Part shown: in pieces, positions 48,323 through 60,000 of the stretch
Layout of the letters: each line of letters opens with the position of its first letter
How positions within the stretch are numbered: position 1 is the stretch's first letter
NCBI GenBank assembly: GCA_024036415.1
Contig: JAMWET010006793.1
Coordinates: forward strand, 90,001-154,000
DNA: 64,000 nt
Direction: 5' to 3'
Source of the DNA: Prochilodus magdalenae
Lineage: Eukaryota; Chordata; Actinopteri; Characiformes; Prochilodontidae
Made by a program: the position numbers and the translations under genes
Notes under the pieces: generated by a model
What the model was told of the DNA's origin: nothing
Seen by the model: the letters and a program-made list of their open reading frames with translations, nothing else
Databases searched by the model: none

Positions 48323-48392
48323 CATTCAACATAAAGACACAGACGAGACAACAGCGGAAAGTTTGTTCTGTCATTGTTTCCCTCTCTACAGG
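48323..48392 (+). repeat. 70-bp direct repeat, copy 2
   Basis: Second copy of the 70-bp repeat. It differs at five positions from the first copy and abuts the resumed Tc1 relic sequence at 48393. Confidence 0.85.
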
Positions 48393-48990
48393 GTTACTAC
48401 ACCAGCACCACTGGCAGACTGCTGGACAACAGGCACAGACTGGGACGACGACTGCCCTTAACATCATATCAATGTCACCAACGACTGCAATTGTATCGTG
48501 TCAGACTGACTTGGAGTGTCTCAGAACGGCAGCAGGTCATCTTCAGTGATGAGTCTCGCTTTCTTCTTGGTGGAGATGACCAACAAACCTGTGTGTAGAA
48601 GCACTGTGGTCAGCGCCAAGATGAATGGTTTGTTGTGACATGTTACATGTCCAGAAGGTTTGGAGTCACTCCACCTCCATCCCTACAGCACAATCTGAAC
48701 TGTGCAATAGAATTCGAGCTGCATGGGATGGATTATCACAGGACAGCATCAGGAACCTCTACAACTCCGTGCCGAGACGTCGGGAATGTTGCGTTAGCAA
48801 ACATGGCGGCCCGACGCCATACTGAAAGACACTACTTCTGTGTGTGTAGCTCATTAAATATTACCCATATCAGTCTAAACTGATCATCTTTTATTGTTCC
48901 TGGTAACCTTTATCTTCCTTACTAATAGCACTGCAATCAGACACCTCCTTCTGGGTGCAACTACTCTTCTGATGATGAAAGTATTTTATC
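48393..48990 (+). mobile_element. Tc1-type transposon relic (GTTGCACCCAGAAGG family), plus strand
   Basis: The best-preserved copy of this family. Frame pieces include IFSDESRFLLGGDD (first catalytic Asp of the DDE domain, about 48540-48580) and a C-terminal piece AWDGLSQDSIRNLYNSVPRR ending GGPTPY and a stop near 48825, as in Tc1-like transposases. The pieces lie in different frames, so it cannot make transposase. After the coding part comes a conserved tail ending CTGGGTGCAACTACTC near 48965. The central part with the second Asp and the Glu is deleted. Confidence 0.85.
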
Positions 48991-49775
48991 ATAAGGATAA
49001 TAATCACGCTGACTTGATCATCTTACAAAACCCAGACATTACGTTCATTTACCATTCCATTCTTTCCAGTAAAATTTGGTCAGTGGAGGGGAGTTTATGT
49101 GCTCTCACAACATGACCTCAAATTCCACCTACGGAAGCAAAAGCATCGGCTTACGGGCTGCTAAACGCTGTCCTTTTATTGACTCCCTACCGAAAGATCT
49201 GCATAAATTAGGGCGTGGTTCATGGAAATGATATGCAAATGGCGGGCTGCTAGGCTGAAGCTTGATTTCACACACTGAAGCTCATTCATCACTTGTGCTC
49301 ATTTGCTCCACTTCGTTCTAGAATTTCAGGAATTGGGCGCACAGTAGTTCATACGTCATTAAATGCGGTAAGGTCCGCACTCTTTTTTCCACAGCCTAAG
49401 AATAAAGACCATGCAACTGGGATCTGATCCCCCAACCACATATAGAGGTGGTCAGAGGCGGATCCTGACTGTGCTCAATACAAGTGTAAATGGACAGCGT
49501 CTTCTATATTCCCATACAGTTATGTAAGAGGAAACCAATCTGCAAGCGCTGAACAGAATGCCGGGGATAAACAAGGAAATGCGAGATCCAGGATACACCA
49601 GGCTGGAATTCTCCAACAGCCTTCTTGTACTCTGAGCTTCGAATCCAAGATGGTCGATTTGTATTGCAACAAGCAAAATGAAACAGAAGTAAGATGGACA
49701 GGACATAAGGGTTGACATGCTTTTTACAGGTCTCATCTGATGCCAGTAGAGATCCAGTATAAAGGTGTAAACGTT

Positions 49776-50001
49776 ATCTGACCAAAGTATATCGTTCCTG
49801 TCCGAACAAATACAAATATCTAAAAAATGGCAGATATACAGGAGATGGCGAAAACCCAAAGTTAACTTTAATGTAAGTCAATGGAACCAGACTTATTTCC
49901 AAGGCCCCATGAACTTTTCACACAGCTGCTGTGTTCATATGATGCATAAAAGTAAACATCAACAAAAATAAAGATACATGTTGTTCGCTGGACAGCAACG
50001 A
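49776..50001. mobile_element. MITE with ATATCATTnnTGTCCAAAGAAA-type ends, copy 3
   Basis: It shares AATGGAACCAGACTTATTTC and ATGATGCATAAAAGTAAACA with the other copies. Ends are TATATCGTTCCTGTCC at the left and GGACAGCAACGAAAT at the right. Confidence 0.75.
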
Positions 50002-50004
50002 AAT

Positions 50005-51377
50005 CCAGACGTGACCAGGATATGAAACACATCAGTGCAAAGCATAAACAGCCTCCATGTTGGCCTAGTTATAGCATCCTTCACTAACAGCTATCAGTGC
50101 TAATCAAAAGCAATTTGCCATTCATCCTGCAATGGTTCATGAGAGGTTTCATTTAGCACCGTTCATTCAGCAAGTTCTTTATTTCTATCAGATAAAACAA
50201 CCAGATCCACTGGAAACGTCCAGAGCATGACAACAGACACATCTAACATATTAAAGGTTACTCAAGAAGATACCCGCCAGTGACGTAAAGTGCTTTGTGC
50301 ACCAGACAAGAAGAGGTTGAGGTTGTGTGCCTTGTAAAAAAGCTGTGCAGGCCGGCACTGCTAGCAGAGAGCGACTGTGGTGGTCTGTCTTAACAAATGA
50401 GAGACCGATCAGTGTTCTTTGAGGAGAAGACGGAGGAGGAGGAGATGGAGGAGGAGGAGAAGAAGATACAGATCGGACAGTAAATCAGAGGACGGGTGAG
50501 TGTGATAAGATTTATCTGTCTCTCTGCAGCGGAAATCAATAAGAGGCATAAATACTGGAGGAGGGAGGTAGAGGGTGTTTACACCACCCCATGCAGTGAT
50601 TGAAGTGCCACAGGTGTTATCTCATTAAAGAACTGGAGCTGTCCTGATAGTCAAGGTCAGACTGATAAACACACAGGCAGACCACTCATTATATACAGGG
50701 ACGTAAGACGTGTCACTGTGTATGTCTGCGTTTGGGTCACAGACCAGACGCAGCCTATAGTTAAGGCAAATTGAGGGGAATTTCACCAAAATTCTGAATT
50801 TCTACAGAGGTAAAGTCATTCAGAGAGGTTGAATGAGAAAAGCTCTGTCCACTGTGGTCACAATGGTGGTGATCCAGATGGCTAAAGAGTTGAATGCCTC
50901 TAAAGAAAGTTGAAAATACGCTGCCCATGGTTTTCTGAATACCTGAAGATAAAGTTCAGTCCTAAACTGTGTTTCAAATCATCTACATTCTTGGAGGAGA
51001 GAAACATGGAGGGCTAAACTGTCACCAAGTAACACTTCAGATCCACCACAATGTCACCGTCAGCTTTGTCTTGGAGAAGGGACTGCACTGTATGCTATAT
51101 CGGCATTGTAGACCCAGAACCCCTTGTTCCCATCCCCACCACTGTAGAAAAATGTGATTCAGGGAGTTTCTTTAAAACAAGCCAATTTATATTAAACTAC
51201 TCAGAATGACTTTTACAGCTGAAAGAACTTCTGTAAGTGAACATGAATCTCATTCAGACTTGATGACGTTAAGTTATTTTAACAGGTCATTCTAAACTGA
51301 TATATGTTTATAGGTGTTCCAGTTTTTCCAGGCTTTTTTTTTTTAGGTGTTTTCCAGCTGTTTGGTAAGTTTTACAT
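50005..51377. other. Intronic stretch with a short purine-rich tract
   Basis: A GGA/GAAG-rich run lies at about 50425-50470. Otherwise no feature is seen. Confidence 0.5.
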
Positions 51378-51805
51378 TTAACTACACTCATCATCAACAG
51401 AACAGTTGCACCCAGAAGGAAGTGTGGGACTGCAGTGCTATGGGGAAGGAAGATAAAGGTCACTAGGAATTATAAAGGATGATACATTTAGACTAATATG
51501 GGTGATATTAATGGAGCTACACATACAGAAGTAGTGTCTCTCAGTATGGTTCTCAGCATGGAGTTGTAGAGGTTCCTAATGGTGTCCTGTGATAATCCAT
51601 CCCAAGCAGCTTGAATATTATTGCAAAGTATGCAAAGTTTGTGGTAGGGGTGGAGGAGGAGTGACACAGTGTTCTGGATGTGACAACAAACAGTTTATCT
51701 TGGCGCTGACCACAGTGCCTCCACATCAGTCGTGACCGCCAAGATGAAAGCATGATTGGTCACTGAAGGTGACGCGCTGCTATTCTGAGTCACTCCATTA
51801 CCTAC
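51378..51805 (-). mobile_element. Tc1-type relic (GTTGCACCCAGAAGG family), minus strand
   Basis: Starts CACTCATCATCAACAGAACA followed by GTTGCACCCAGAAGGAAGTG on the plus strand; the transposase reads on the minus strand. LWRHCGQRQDK and the region around GMDYHRT show the family's Trp-rich segment and C-terminus in shifted frames. The FSD segment lies near 51765, damaged. Confidence 0.85.
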
Positions 51806-52269
51806 CGAGTATAAATACTGGGGTGTCAAAACTTCTAACCAGTGGTGTGTGTGTATACATATATAGTGAATGTATATACATATACTGTATATAGTTTTCG
51901 GAAAATCTCTCATATCATCGTTATAACACTTAACCTCCATATCGCCCAGGTCTAATCTGAACTCTGTGAGTCTGTACATGTTGGGGTCCCAAAGTAATTG
52001 CATCATACACAGGGGTTCCATCACCCAGTGGTCGGCTGTCGGCGGGCCTTTTCCAAAACACCAGCTTGGGAAGCGTGAGGGAGCACGTTCTGGAAAGAAC
52101 CCGACTGAGCTGAGGTCTGTTCTCCTCAGCGGTAGCCAGCTGGCTGCTAAAACGCGACACACGCTCCGAAAACATACTCCACTTGCTTGCACAGCAGACG
52201 CCTGCTCGGGGTAGAATAGGTAAGAAAAGTATTGGCTGTTCTGACTTTTATATATTCTCCTCAGAGCCA

Positions 52270-52510
52270 CTGATCTTAATCAACCTGACCATTGACTTGA
52301 CCATTTTCCAACCTCTCTTTCTCCTGTACATTTAAACCGGCTGTTTTTGTTCATGTGCTTTTAAGACTGATGCATGTAAATCATCTCTGTTCTGATTGGC
52401 TTGCCTATACTGTGTCTTGTTCAAAAAATAAAAAGCAGTCCAAGCTGAAACGCCCCGTATAACTTCTGAATGAAAGGGCGGAGCTAAACTGCTGTAGATG
52501 GAATAGGAGG
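52270..52510 (+). repeat. Dispersed repeat, copy B
   Basis: TTTTCCAACCTCTCTTTCTC, AAGCTGAAACGCCCCGTATA and ACTTCTGAATGAAAGGGCGG correspond to the 28.02-28.26 kb copy. It lies directly before the LINE fragment. Confidence 0.6.
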
Positions 52511-52539
52511 ACAAAATAAATACGCTTCTTAAATTACCA

Positions 52540-54370
52540 ATGGCTAGTTTTCCAGCAATACAGCTATTATTAGTCTGCTGTCTATTATGGATGATGATGG
52601 GCACCCACTGCACACCATCATCATGGACAGAAGGAGCAAGTTCAGTGGCAGGCTGCTGTCACAGAGCTGCTCCACGGACAGACTCAGGAGATCCTTTGTC
52701 CCGAGAGCCATCAGGCTCTTCAACTCCTCCCAGCAGGGCCGGAAGAAGGACGAGGAGGACTGCTGAGGACTGAATTCTCTTTTCAATCATAGGCTTATTT
52801 ATTCTGCACTATTACACTTTACTGTATATACTGTACATCTGCACTCCTGGACACTCTCAGACACTTTACTGTATATACTGTACATCTGCACTCCTGGACA
52901 CTCTCAGACACTTTACTGTATATACTGTACATCTGCACTCCTGGACACTCTCAGACACTTTACTGTATATACTGTACATCTGCACTCCTGGACACTCTCA
53001 GACACTTTACTGTATATACTGTACATCTGCACTCCTGGACACTCTCAGACACTTTACTGTATATACTGTATATCTGACCTCCTGGACACTCTCAGACACT
53101 TTACTGTATATACTGTACATCTGCACTCCTGGACACTCTCAGACACTTTACTGTATATACTGTATATCTGCACTCCTGGACACTCTCAGACACTTTACTG
53201 TATATACTGTATATCTGCACTCCTGGACACTCTCAGACACTTTACTGTATATACTGTACATCTGCACTCCTGGACACTCTCAGACACTTTACTGTATATA
53301 CTGTACATCCTAACTCCTGGACACTCTCAGAAACTTTACTGTATATACTGTACATCCTAACTCCTGGACACTCTCAGACACTTTACTGTATATACTGTAT
53401 ATCTGAACTCCTGGACACTCTCAAGACACTTTACTGTATATACTGTACATCTGAACTCCTGAACACTCTCGGACACTTTACTGTATATACTGTACATCTG
53501 CACTCCTGGACACTCTCAGACACTTTACTGTATATACTGTACATCTGAACTCCTGGACACTCTCAGACACTTTACTGTATATACTGTACATCTGCACTCC
53601 TGGACACTCTCAGACACTTTACTGTATATACTGTACATCTGCACTCCTGGACACTCTCAGACACTTTACTGTATATACTGTATATCTGCACTCCTGGACA
53701 CTCTCAGACACTTTACTGTATATACTGTATATCCGCACTCCTGGACACTCTCAGACACTTTACTGTATATACTGTACATCTGCACTCCTGGACACTCTCA
53801 GACACTTTACTGTATATACTGTATATCTGCACTTCTGGACACTCTCAGACACTTTACTGTATATACTGTACATCTGAACTCCTGAACACTCTCAGACACT
53901 TTACTGTATATACTGTATAGCTGCACTCCTGGACACTCAGACACTTTACTGTATATACTGTACATCTGCACTCCTGGACACTCTCAGACACTTTACTGTA
54001 TATACTGTATATCTGCACTCCTGGACACTCTCAGACACTTTACTGTATATACTGTACATCTGAACTCCTGGACACTCTCAGACACTTTACTGTATATACT
54101 GTACATCTGCACTCCTGGACACTCTCAGACACTTTACTGTATATACTGTATATCTGCACTCCTGGACACTCCACTCCACTCCACTTAAATACTAGTATAC
54201 GCACATGTTTATTATGCTAATTCAGTCATTTATCTGCGGATAACTGCGCCGCTTGCACAATCATGCACATTTATGTATTACTATTGCACTGTTTTTTCTA
54301 CAGTATACAGGTATATCTTTATTTTCTTATATATATTTCTATATCTAGTCTCTATATATAAGTTGTGCAG
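52540..54370 (+). mobile_element. LINE 3' end with an expanded 3' untranslated region
   Basis: The frame around 52648-52765 reads RLLSQSCSTDRLRRSFVPRA, then IRLFNSSQQGRKKDEEDC and a TGA at 52763-52765, the C-terminus of a fish non-LTR retrotransposon protein. The 3' UTR follows; it holds the 47-bp minisatellite and ends with TATTGCACTGTTTTTTCTAC (54281) and an AT-rich tail. The 5' part is missing, as usual for LINE copies. Confidence 0.75.
52818..54179 (+). repeat. 47-bp minisatellite, about 29 copies
   Basis: The unit starts TTTACTGTATATACTGTACA and continues TCTGCACTCCTGGACACTCTCAGACAC. Twenty-eight intervals fit between 52818 and 54133 with one 2-bp deletion and one 1-bp insertion, so nearly all units keep the 47-bp register. 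Variants occur mainly at the C/T of GTACATC or GTATATC and at the CTGCACT or CTGAACT site. The segment ACTGTATATACTGT has near-palindromic character. Confidence 0.97.
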
Positions 54371-55304
54371 ACTGGGGAGGTAACAACATGCTTTAAAACT
54401 TTGATCTTATAACTTTAAATATGCATTAATAATGTCTTTTATAATCTCTGAGCTCTCTAAGCTTGGTCACAACTGCATTAAGCCCTAAAAAGTGTGACTG
54501 ATAACCCAAACTTTATCTGAGAACTCGGGACAAAAATGATAAATCTGCAGGACCTGAATACTATCCCACAGTATCACCCAGACGATCTATCACTTGGACC
54601 CTAGAATAGGCATCCCTGTTTGGAGCGGGTGCTGATTCTGTAACACAGGGGCAGGAATGCAATGCCATGTGTCACACTGATAGCTCCTGCGTTCCCCACG
54701 CCGTGTCAAAGCGGGCCTATGATGGAGCGGATCAGCGCCAGTGTGTGTATATATACACGTGTGCCTCCAGCATGCTGCCCTGGTTCAGTCACTCAACATC
54801 CTCACCCACTGAGCCGAATCATACTCACCATAGACAGGGTTTTGCGGTGGAGCAAGAGCTTGCAGGACTACCAGATTTTTTTTATTAACATGACATTATT
54901 TCTGTCACCGAACGCTACAGTGTGATCATACAGCAGACCATGATCCAATTGTAGGCTCAGGATGGAAGTGACAGTCGCACAAAAGGCAGGAAGACAACTG
55001 GGGTGGGTGCACTTCAGGATTACCATGTTCTCCAGCAGTGAATGTGGTGGAATGAGCACAGCACGTCAACGTCTAGCTGGGACAATTGCCACTATGGTAA
55101 TTTCTGTAAAGAGGGGTAAAAGAACACTACTCATTTGTAACTTTCTCACAAACGAGGCGTATCATTTGGAACTACCATGATACCAATATGAGCATCATTC
55201 TATCAAACTGGTTCAAAGCCAGAGATGAGAACACATCTCAGACTTTTAACTGGCTTGGACTTTACTCTAAAACCTTTCTTCTTCAAATTACCCTATACCT
55301 AACT
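54371..55304. other. Intronic stretch without recognised features
   Basis: No coding region, element end or tandem repeat was seen between the LINE tail and the next Tc1 relic. Confidence 0.5.
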
Positions 55305-55920
55305 TATTTACACACATCCATCAATAAAATAGTTGCACCCAGACGGAAGTGTGGGATTGCAGTGCTACTGGGAAGGAAGTTAAAGGTTACTAGGAACAAT
55401 AAATAATGATAAATGTAGACTGATATAGGTAATATTTATTTAGCTACACATACAGAAGTAGTGTCTCTCAGTATGGCATTGGGCCACTGTGTTTGCTAAC
55501 TTAACATGCCAGATGTTTTAGCACAGTGTTGTAGAGGTATCTAATGGTGTCCTGTGATAATCAATCCCATGCAGCTTAAATATTCTCACTGCAGATTTTG
55601 CCATGGGGAGGAGGTGGAGTCACACCCGGCCTGATACATGACACCAAACTGTTCATTTTGGTGCTGATCATGGTCGTCTCCACCAAGAGAAAAGGGGGAC
55701 TCGTCACTGAAGATGCAATTCCGAGTCACTCCGAAGACAGTCTGGCATGTTACCATTGCAGTCTTTGGTGACGTTGATGTGGTGTTAAGGACAGTCATGG
55801 AAGTCTGCGTGTATGCAGTCCCTTATTGTGCTAGCACTAACAGGATGACTCACAAAGGGCATCACTGCTCGCTGAATGTTCACAATTGTGGCTGTGGGGT
55901 CAGTCAGGTACAGAGCCACG
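55305..55920 (-). mobile_element. Tc1-type relic (GTTGCACCCAGAAGG family), minus strand
   Basis: The 3' tail begins at AAAATAGTTGCACCCAGACG (55327). On the minus strand NCIFSDESPFSLGGDD (about 55675-55730) keeps the first catalytic Asp, and the N-terminal part reaches CATTCAGCGAGCAGTGATGC in reverse near 55880. The centre of the catalytic domain is deleted. Confidence 0.85.
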
Positions 55921-57317
55921 TTCCATACTTGCTTTGGTCACATGCATGGCTGAGCTTGCCACTTGAATCATTTGCAAGTCTCACAATGTCAAGCCTACCT
56001 AACAATTTTATTCCTGATGGTTGATTCCATCCATCTGATGAACTATTTTGATGATGAGTTGTGCAAAAAACTTTTCTCTTTTTTTCTGACCATTTAAAAG
56101 CTCTAGTTACCCTTTCAATTTAGGGAATATTCTTGATGGGCAGTTTTTGGACACAACTGGTCCAAAATTGTTAATAAAAATGATTGCGCTATATCAGCCT
56201 CCACTGCAGGTTGAGAAAGCTGTTTTATCCTCCTGTAAAGTTCCTTTTAGGAGGTGTTTAAGGTGGACTGCATAATTCCATGAGTGCTATTTTATAGTGT
56301 GATGTTCTCACTCTTATTCTGAAGTATAGCATTTAGATAAAACTCCAAAGCTCTGACTGGTAGTGTACATCAGCTCCAACTGTACTGTACCCACCTCCCG
56401 ACATCCTCCTCCCCAGCTGTGTCCGTCAGGTTACAGCTACTTTCAGGCTGAATTAGTAACCATAACATTTTCTGCTGATGCCAGCCTGATGCTGCTAACC
56501 AGTATCAGATGGTTGCCATCCTGCCTTTTTAATGTTTGCATCCTAAATATGCTGAACTGAGCTGAAACATGAGCTGGTTCCGAATCATCGGCGCTTGTAA
56601 AGATGACGAGTGGATCCTGTTGGAGCCTTGCGCAACATTTTCCGCTACAGGTGGTTTAACCTGACTGAGTGACATCATTAGCCCGTTGCCGAGTGGCAGT
56701 GTGATGGATCGTGCCGTGCACAGGGGTGGAGGCGAACACACACACACACACCCCAAGAAGGCAGCAGCTGTCTGGGGCTGTGCCGTGTCAAACACAAACA
56801 TATTTATTTCTTGTCTAGCCCAAGCTCCCTCCACAGAGATCAACGGTGCATCTCACTCCTTCTCCCTCTATTTTTCTCTCTCTCTCTTTCTCCTTCATCT
56901 CCATGGCGCCTCTCTCTCCATATCACATCTGCATGACAATGAGACTGGCAGAGGGACAATGTTATTCAGCGTCTGCACATTCATCAAACATTTCACTCTC
57001 ATTTTTCTTTACACACAAGCGTGCGCCTCCTCCCTCCTGCTCGCCGCCTCTCCTCTCAGTCACTTTTTCTAGAAGGCAAATTCATCAAACATCATCTTCC
57101 CGAGCTTACTCACATTGCATCTCTGTTTGTGCACATGACAGTTAATACTTTCAGCTCTTAGCTCTCGAGCTAACAGGCAGGAAGGGAGGGGAAAACTACA
57201 AAAACAGCTTTGGTGGACAAGAGGGTGGATGAGGAGCAGTAAACAAGAAACGGCTCTGATCTGGAACGCAGTTTTGGTGCGGGCCGATCCAATTCAATAA
57301 CAAACCTAGCCTGACAT
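55921..57317. other. Intronic stretch without recognised features
   Basis: Short CA (56736-56753) and CT (56872-56890) runs only. Open frames here have no domain and lie around these runs. Confidence 0.5.
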
Positions 57318-58340
57318 ACTCAACATGTCCAAAAGTATGTGGACACCCCTTCTAATGACTGAATTAACGTCCGTAGACAAACAATGGCAGTCGTACTGAG
57401 GGGCTTAGTGACTTTAAATCTGGCCCAGTCATAGTCGGTTTGTGACATTTCAGCCCTGCTTGATCTGCCGCCGGCTGTTTTTGCTATAATTGTGGATTAG
57501 AAGCATCTGGGATCAAAAACAGTTCATCCACGAAGTGGCAGAGGAGTAAAACTCACAGAATAGGGCAGCGTGTGGCACACAGTAGTCATCAAATCTCTTT
57601 TGCGTTACTTACAGAATTCCAAACTTTCTCCGCAATCATCACCAGTGAAAACTGTGCACTGGGAGCTTCAGAAAATATGTTTCTATAGTTAAGTATTTGC
57701 ACACAGAACTAAGATCATTTTGTGCTTCATTATCTGGCAGTCTGCTGGATGAATCTGCAGTTTGGTGGATGTCATATAAGCGCTCCCCACCCAAATGCAT
57801 AGTGCCAATAGTAACGTTTGATGAAGGATGGAAAACGATCTGGAGCAGCTTTTCAGGTTTCTGGCCCCTGAGACCCAGAGTAGGCTAACGTGATCCTACC
57901 TTTATCTCCTACAGTAAATACCAAAGTGTGGACACAATTTGCAGACAGCATTATTACTACAGCATACAAAAACTATACACTGTGCACAATTACACAGCTA
58001 ATGTTCCAGCTCATATGCACAAAGCAATGTACATAAAGAGATGGTTTGAAGTGCTTGGTGTGCAAAGGCCTGCACAGAGCTCGGAATCCAACTGAACACT
58101 TCTAGGTAGAACTGGCACCGTGATTGGGAGCCAGACCTTGCATATGTTTTTTTTTTTGTGCATATTTTGATATAATTGGGCACAAATTTCCACCAACACA
58201 CACCAAAAGGAAAAATGGAAAGCCATCCCAAAAGAGTTGAAGATATCATAGCAGTCGTTTTAGAATGGGATGTTTAACAGGCTCATAAAGGTGTGATAGC
58301 CAAACGTGTACCTACAACTTGGCGATGTAGTGTACTGCAG
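57318..58340 (+). mobile_element. Tc1 relic (TGTCCAAAAG family), largest copy
   Basis: The left terminal repeat is ATGTCCAAAAGTATGTGGAC (57326). Recognisable pieces follow in order: a GSKTVHPRSGR-like second DNA-binding part (57510-57540), an LSGSLLDESAVWWM segment for the region after the first Asp (57730-57770), a CIVPIVTFDEGW-like piece (57800-57830), and a piece near 58030-58090 where the RWFEVLGVQRPAQSSESN reading matches the second half of the catalytic domain. It is full of stops and frame changes. The end near 58260-58280 matches the GTTTTGGAATGG region of the 59.9 kb fragment. Confidence 0.8.
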
Positions 58341-59068
58341 GGTTTGTTTAACATCAGGACTTTTAATGGATGTGCACATAATTTGTGACTGCAAGCTAGG
58401 GCTGAAAGATGAATGGCTTTATTAAATCATATAAGTAAGAGGTTTTAAGTGGGGAAAACCCAGAGCTTTTAACACAGGGCTTGTAAACTGCCTACAGATG
58501 AGTCAGATCATATAAAAGCAACCACCGTGTGCTGCATAAATATATCTCTGTCTGGTACGCTAGATGCAGTGATCAAGACTCAAGCCAAAAAATGTAGAGG
58601 CTGATCTTCTTGATCAAAATAATATAGCTTAAACCCACAAATCTCAGACACTGTACTGTAGGTAGAAAGAACTAAACCTGTTTAGCTTTTCTATAAGCAT
58701 TTGTAAAGTCCTGCTGGTTTGGGTTCATGCCAGTAACTCTTTCATTGGATATAATGTGTTCAATGATGACTTATCAAACCACCCGCCATGTTAGAACCTT
58801 TAATCTTCTAAACAGGCGAATCACTGAGTGTCAGCACAAAGTAAAGTCCATGTCACGCTTTGCGTTTAATAGCTGACAATAATATCAGAGCAAAGTGGCA
58901 ATCAAATCCTACCACATCATTACTGTTGATGACAGACTCAAGATAGCATGAATATGAAGCCCAGTCTTTCTTTGTTGTAATATTCATTTTTGTCTCCAAT
59001 GCAATGCTGCTTCCGATCTGGGGAATTCTCACTGACTGCATGGTACAAACTGAGATGTTCGACTGTAC

Positions 59069-59137
59069 CTTTCCCCTGATCCGTTTCCTCTTGAATCTTC
59101 TTCACCGCAGCCAGACCCTCATCTTCCTCATTTCCAG
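59069..59137 (-). CDS. dhrsx: dhrsx internal exon (a): Rossmann-fold segment
   Basis: This 69-bp exon is read on the minus strand. It follows an acceptor ending TTAAAG and ends before a GTACAG donor. It encodes AGNEEDEGLAAVKKIQEET plus a short tail, matching the part of human DHRSX that reads AGNNDSKAKQVVSKIKEET. The first codon is split (G from the previous exon plus CT gives Ala), and the last base, G, joins CG of the next exon to give Ala, so the phase fits on both sides. This segment follows the TGxxxGxG cofactor loop in short-chain dehydrogenases and forms the strand and helix that help choose between NAD and NADP. The exon carrying the glycine motif was not found between here and 64000. 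DHRSX is reported to act in dolichol synthesis, oxidising polyprenol and reducing dolichal; that role comes from the family, not from this sequence. Confidence 0.9.
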
Positions 59138-59759
59138 CTTTAAGGAGCAGAGAGGAACAAGAGATGGATGATTAGCATATACACCCTCAAACACAGCCGC
59201 ATCAGCCACCACTACAGCTGCATTTATTTAGTCATTTAGGCATTTTATTAGAACGTCCCACTTGATGTTCTAATTTTAGCTGTTGATACAGCTGTTTTAA
59301 TTGTTATTACTGTGGAGCTGCATTCTTATGTATGAAACCTGAGGCTAGATTAATATAACCTAGAGGTTTACTGTGAAAAGAGCAAACAGCATGAGGAGAA
59401 CACATCTGTTCATTCCTAAAAATGAGGATAACCGGTGAGCTTTACTGCTTGAGTGATTTAAGGTGCGGCTGGGGCTATATCTTCAAATTTGCCGTTATAG
59501 ATTCATTCACAACCGAACCACTCTAAGAAATGTCTGAACCACTCTGACAGCAACTTCCCAGCTAAGAGGCCAATTGTTGATTAATTAAAATAAATAAAAA
59601 TTATAGTAAATTAAATTAAAGCACAGTATTTAATGTAGTTAATAGTTTCTATGTATGTAAAGTATGTGCTGCTTGAAAACTTCAGCACCCTCAACTTGTT
59701 TCCACTGTCCATGGTACACAGCACCTTCCAGAAATCCCAGTCGGAACCCTAATGTAAGT

Positions 59760-60000
59760 CACCACAGTGGTAGGAAAGACACCGCAACATCATCGCCTTC
59801 AAATTCAGTTTTTTTTAACATTTTGAACTGAACGGGCACAAAACCCCCACAGACAGGCTCCAAAAACTCATGGAAGAGCTGTCCCAAAAGAGCAAAAGAG
59901 ATTCTAGCTGGAAGTATTAATGCCCATGGTTTTGGAATGGTATCATCAACTGTGGTCAACTGTGCCCACATACTGTTCAGATACTATAGTGAACCTCTGC
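59760..60000 (+). mobile_element. Tc1 relic fragment, 3' part, homologous to 58.19-58.28 kb
   Basis: GAGCTGTCCCAAAAGAGCAA, then ATTAATGCCCATGGTTTTGG, is the 3' end of a TGTCCAAAAG-family Tc1 element. Similarity to the 58.2 kb copy continues past the transposon end into 60.27 kb, which suggests a local duplication. Confidence 0.65.

Larger units (their letters stand above)
47456..48392 (+). other. Insertion of about 0.94 kb that splits a Tc1 relic and carries the tRNA-Arg gene
   Basis: The Tc1 relic sequence stops near 47455 (…CATTCTGTTAGTGCCAG) and resumes at about 48393 (…ACACCAGCACCACTGG). In other copies of the same family in this window these two parts are continuous. The insert contains the tRNA-Arg gene and two 70-bp direct repeats, one of which ends exactly where the Tc1 sequence resumes. 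A short GTTAGTGCCAG / GTTACTACACCAG similarity at the two edges could be a decayed target duplication. The nature of the insert is not known. Confidence 0.55.
25081..59068 (-). other. dhrsx giant intron (about 34 kb) between exons a and b
   Basis: The donor at 59068-59067 and acceptor at 25082-25081 define a 33,988-bp intron. The phase agreement of the flanking exons and the collinearity with human DHRSX support it. It is filled largely with mobile elements and simple repeats listed separately. A tRNA-Arg gene lies within it on the opposite strand. I found no additional exon of dhrsx or of another protein gene inside it. Confidence 0.8.

Noticed and set aside
51695..52270. Minus-strand frame of 191 codons
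   Set aside because: It starts in nonrepetitive sequence and ends in a Tc1 relic; I found no domain, exon borders or family resemblance, so it is not called a gene.
53000..54179. CRISPR-like regularly spaced repeat
   Set aside because: The array is a head-to-tail 47-bp minisatellite with no unique spacers, in a vertebrate intron.
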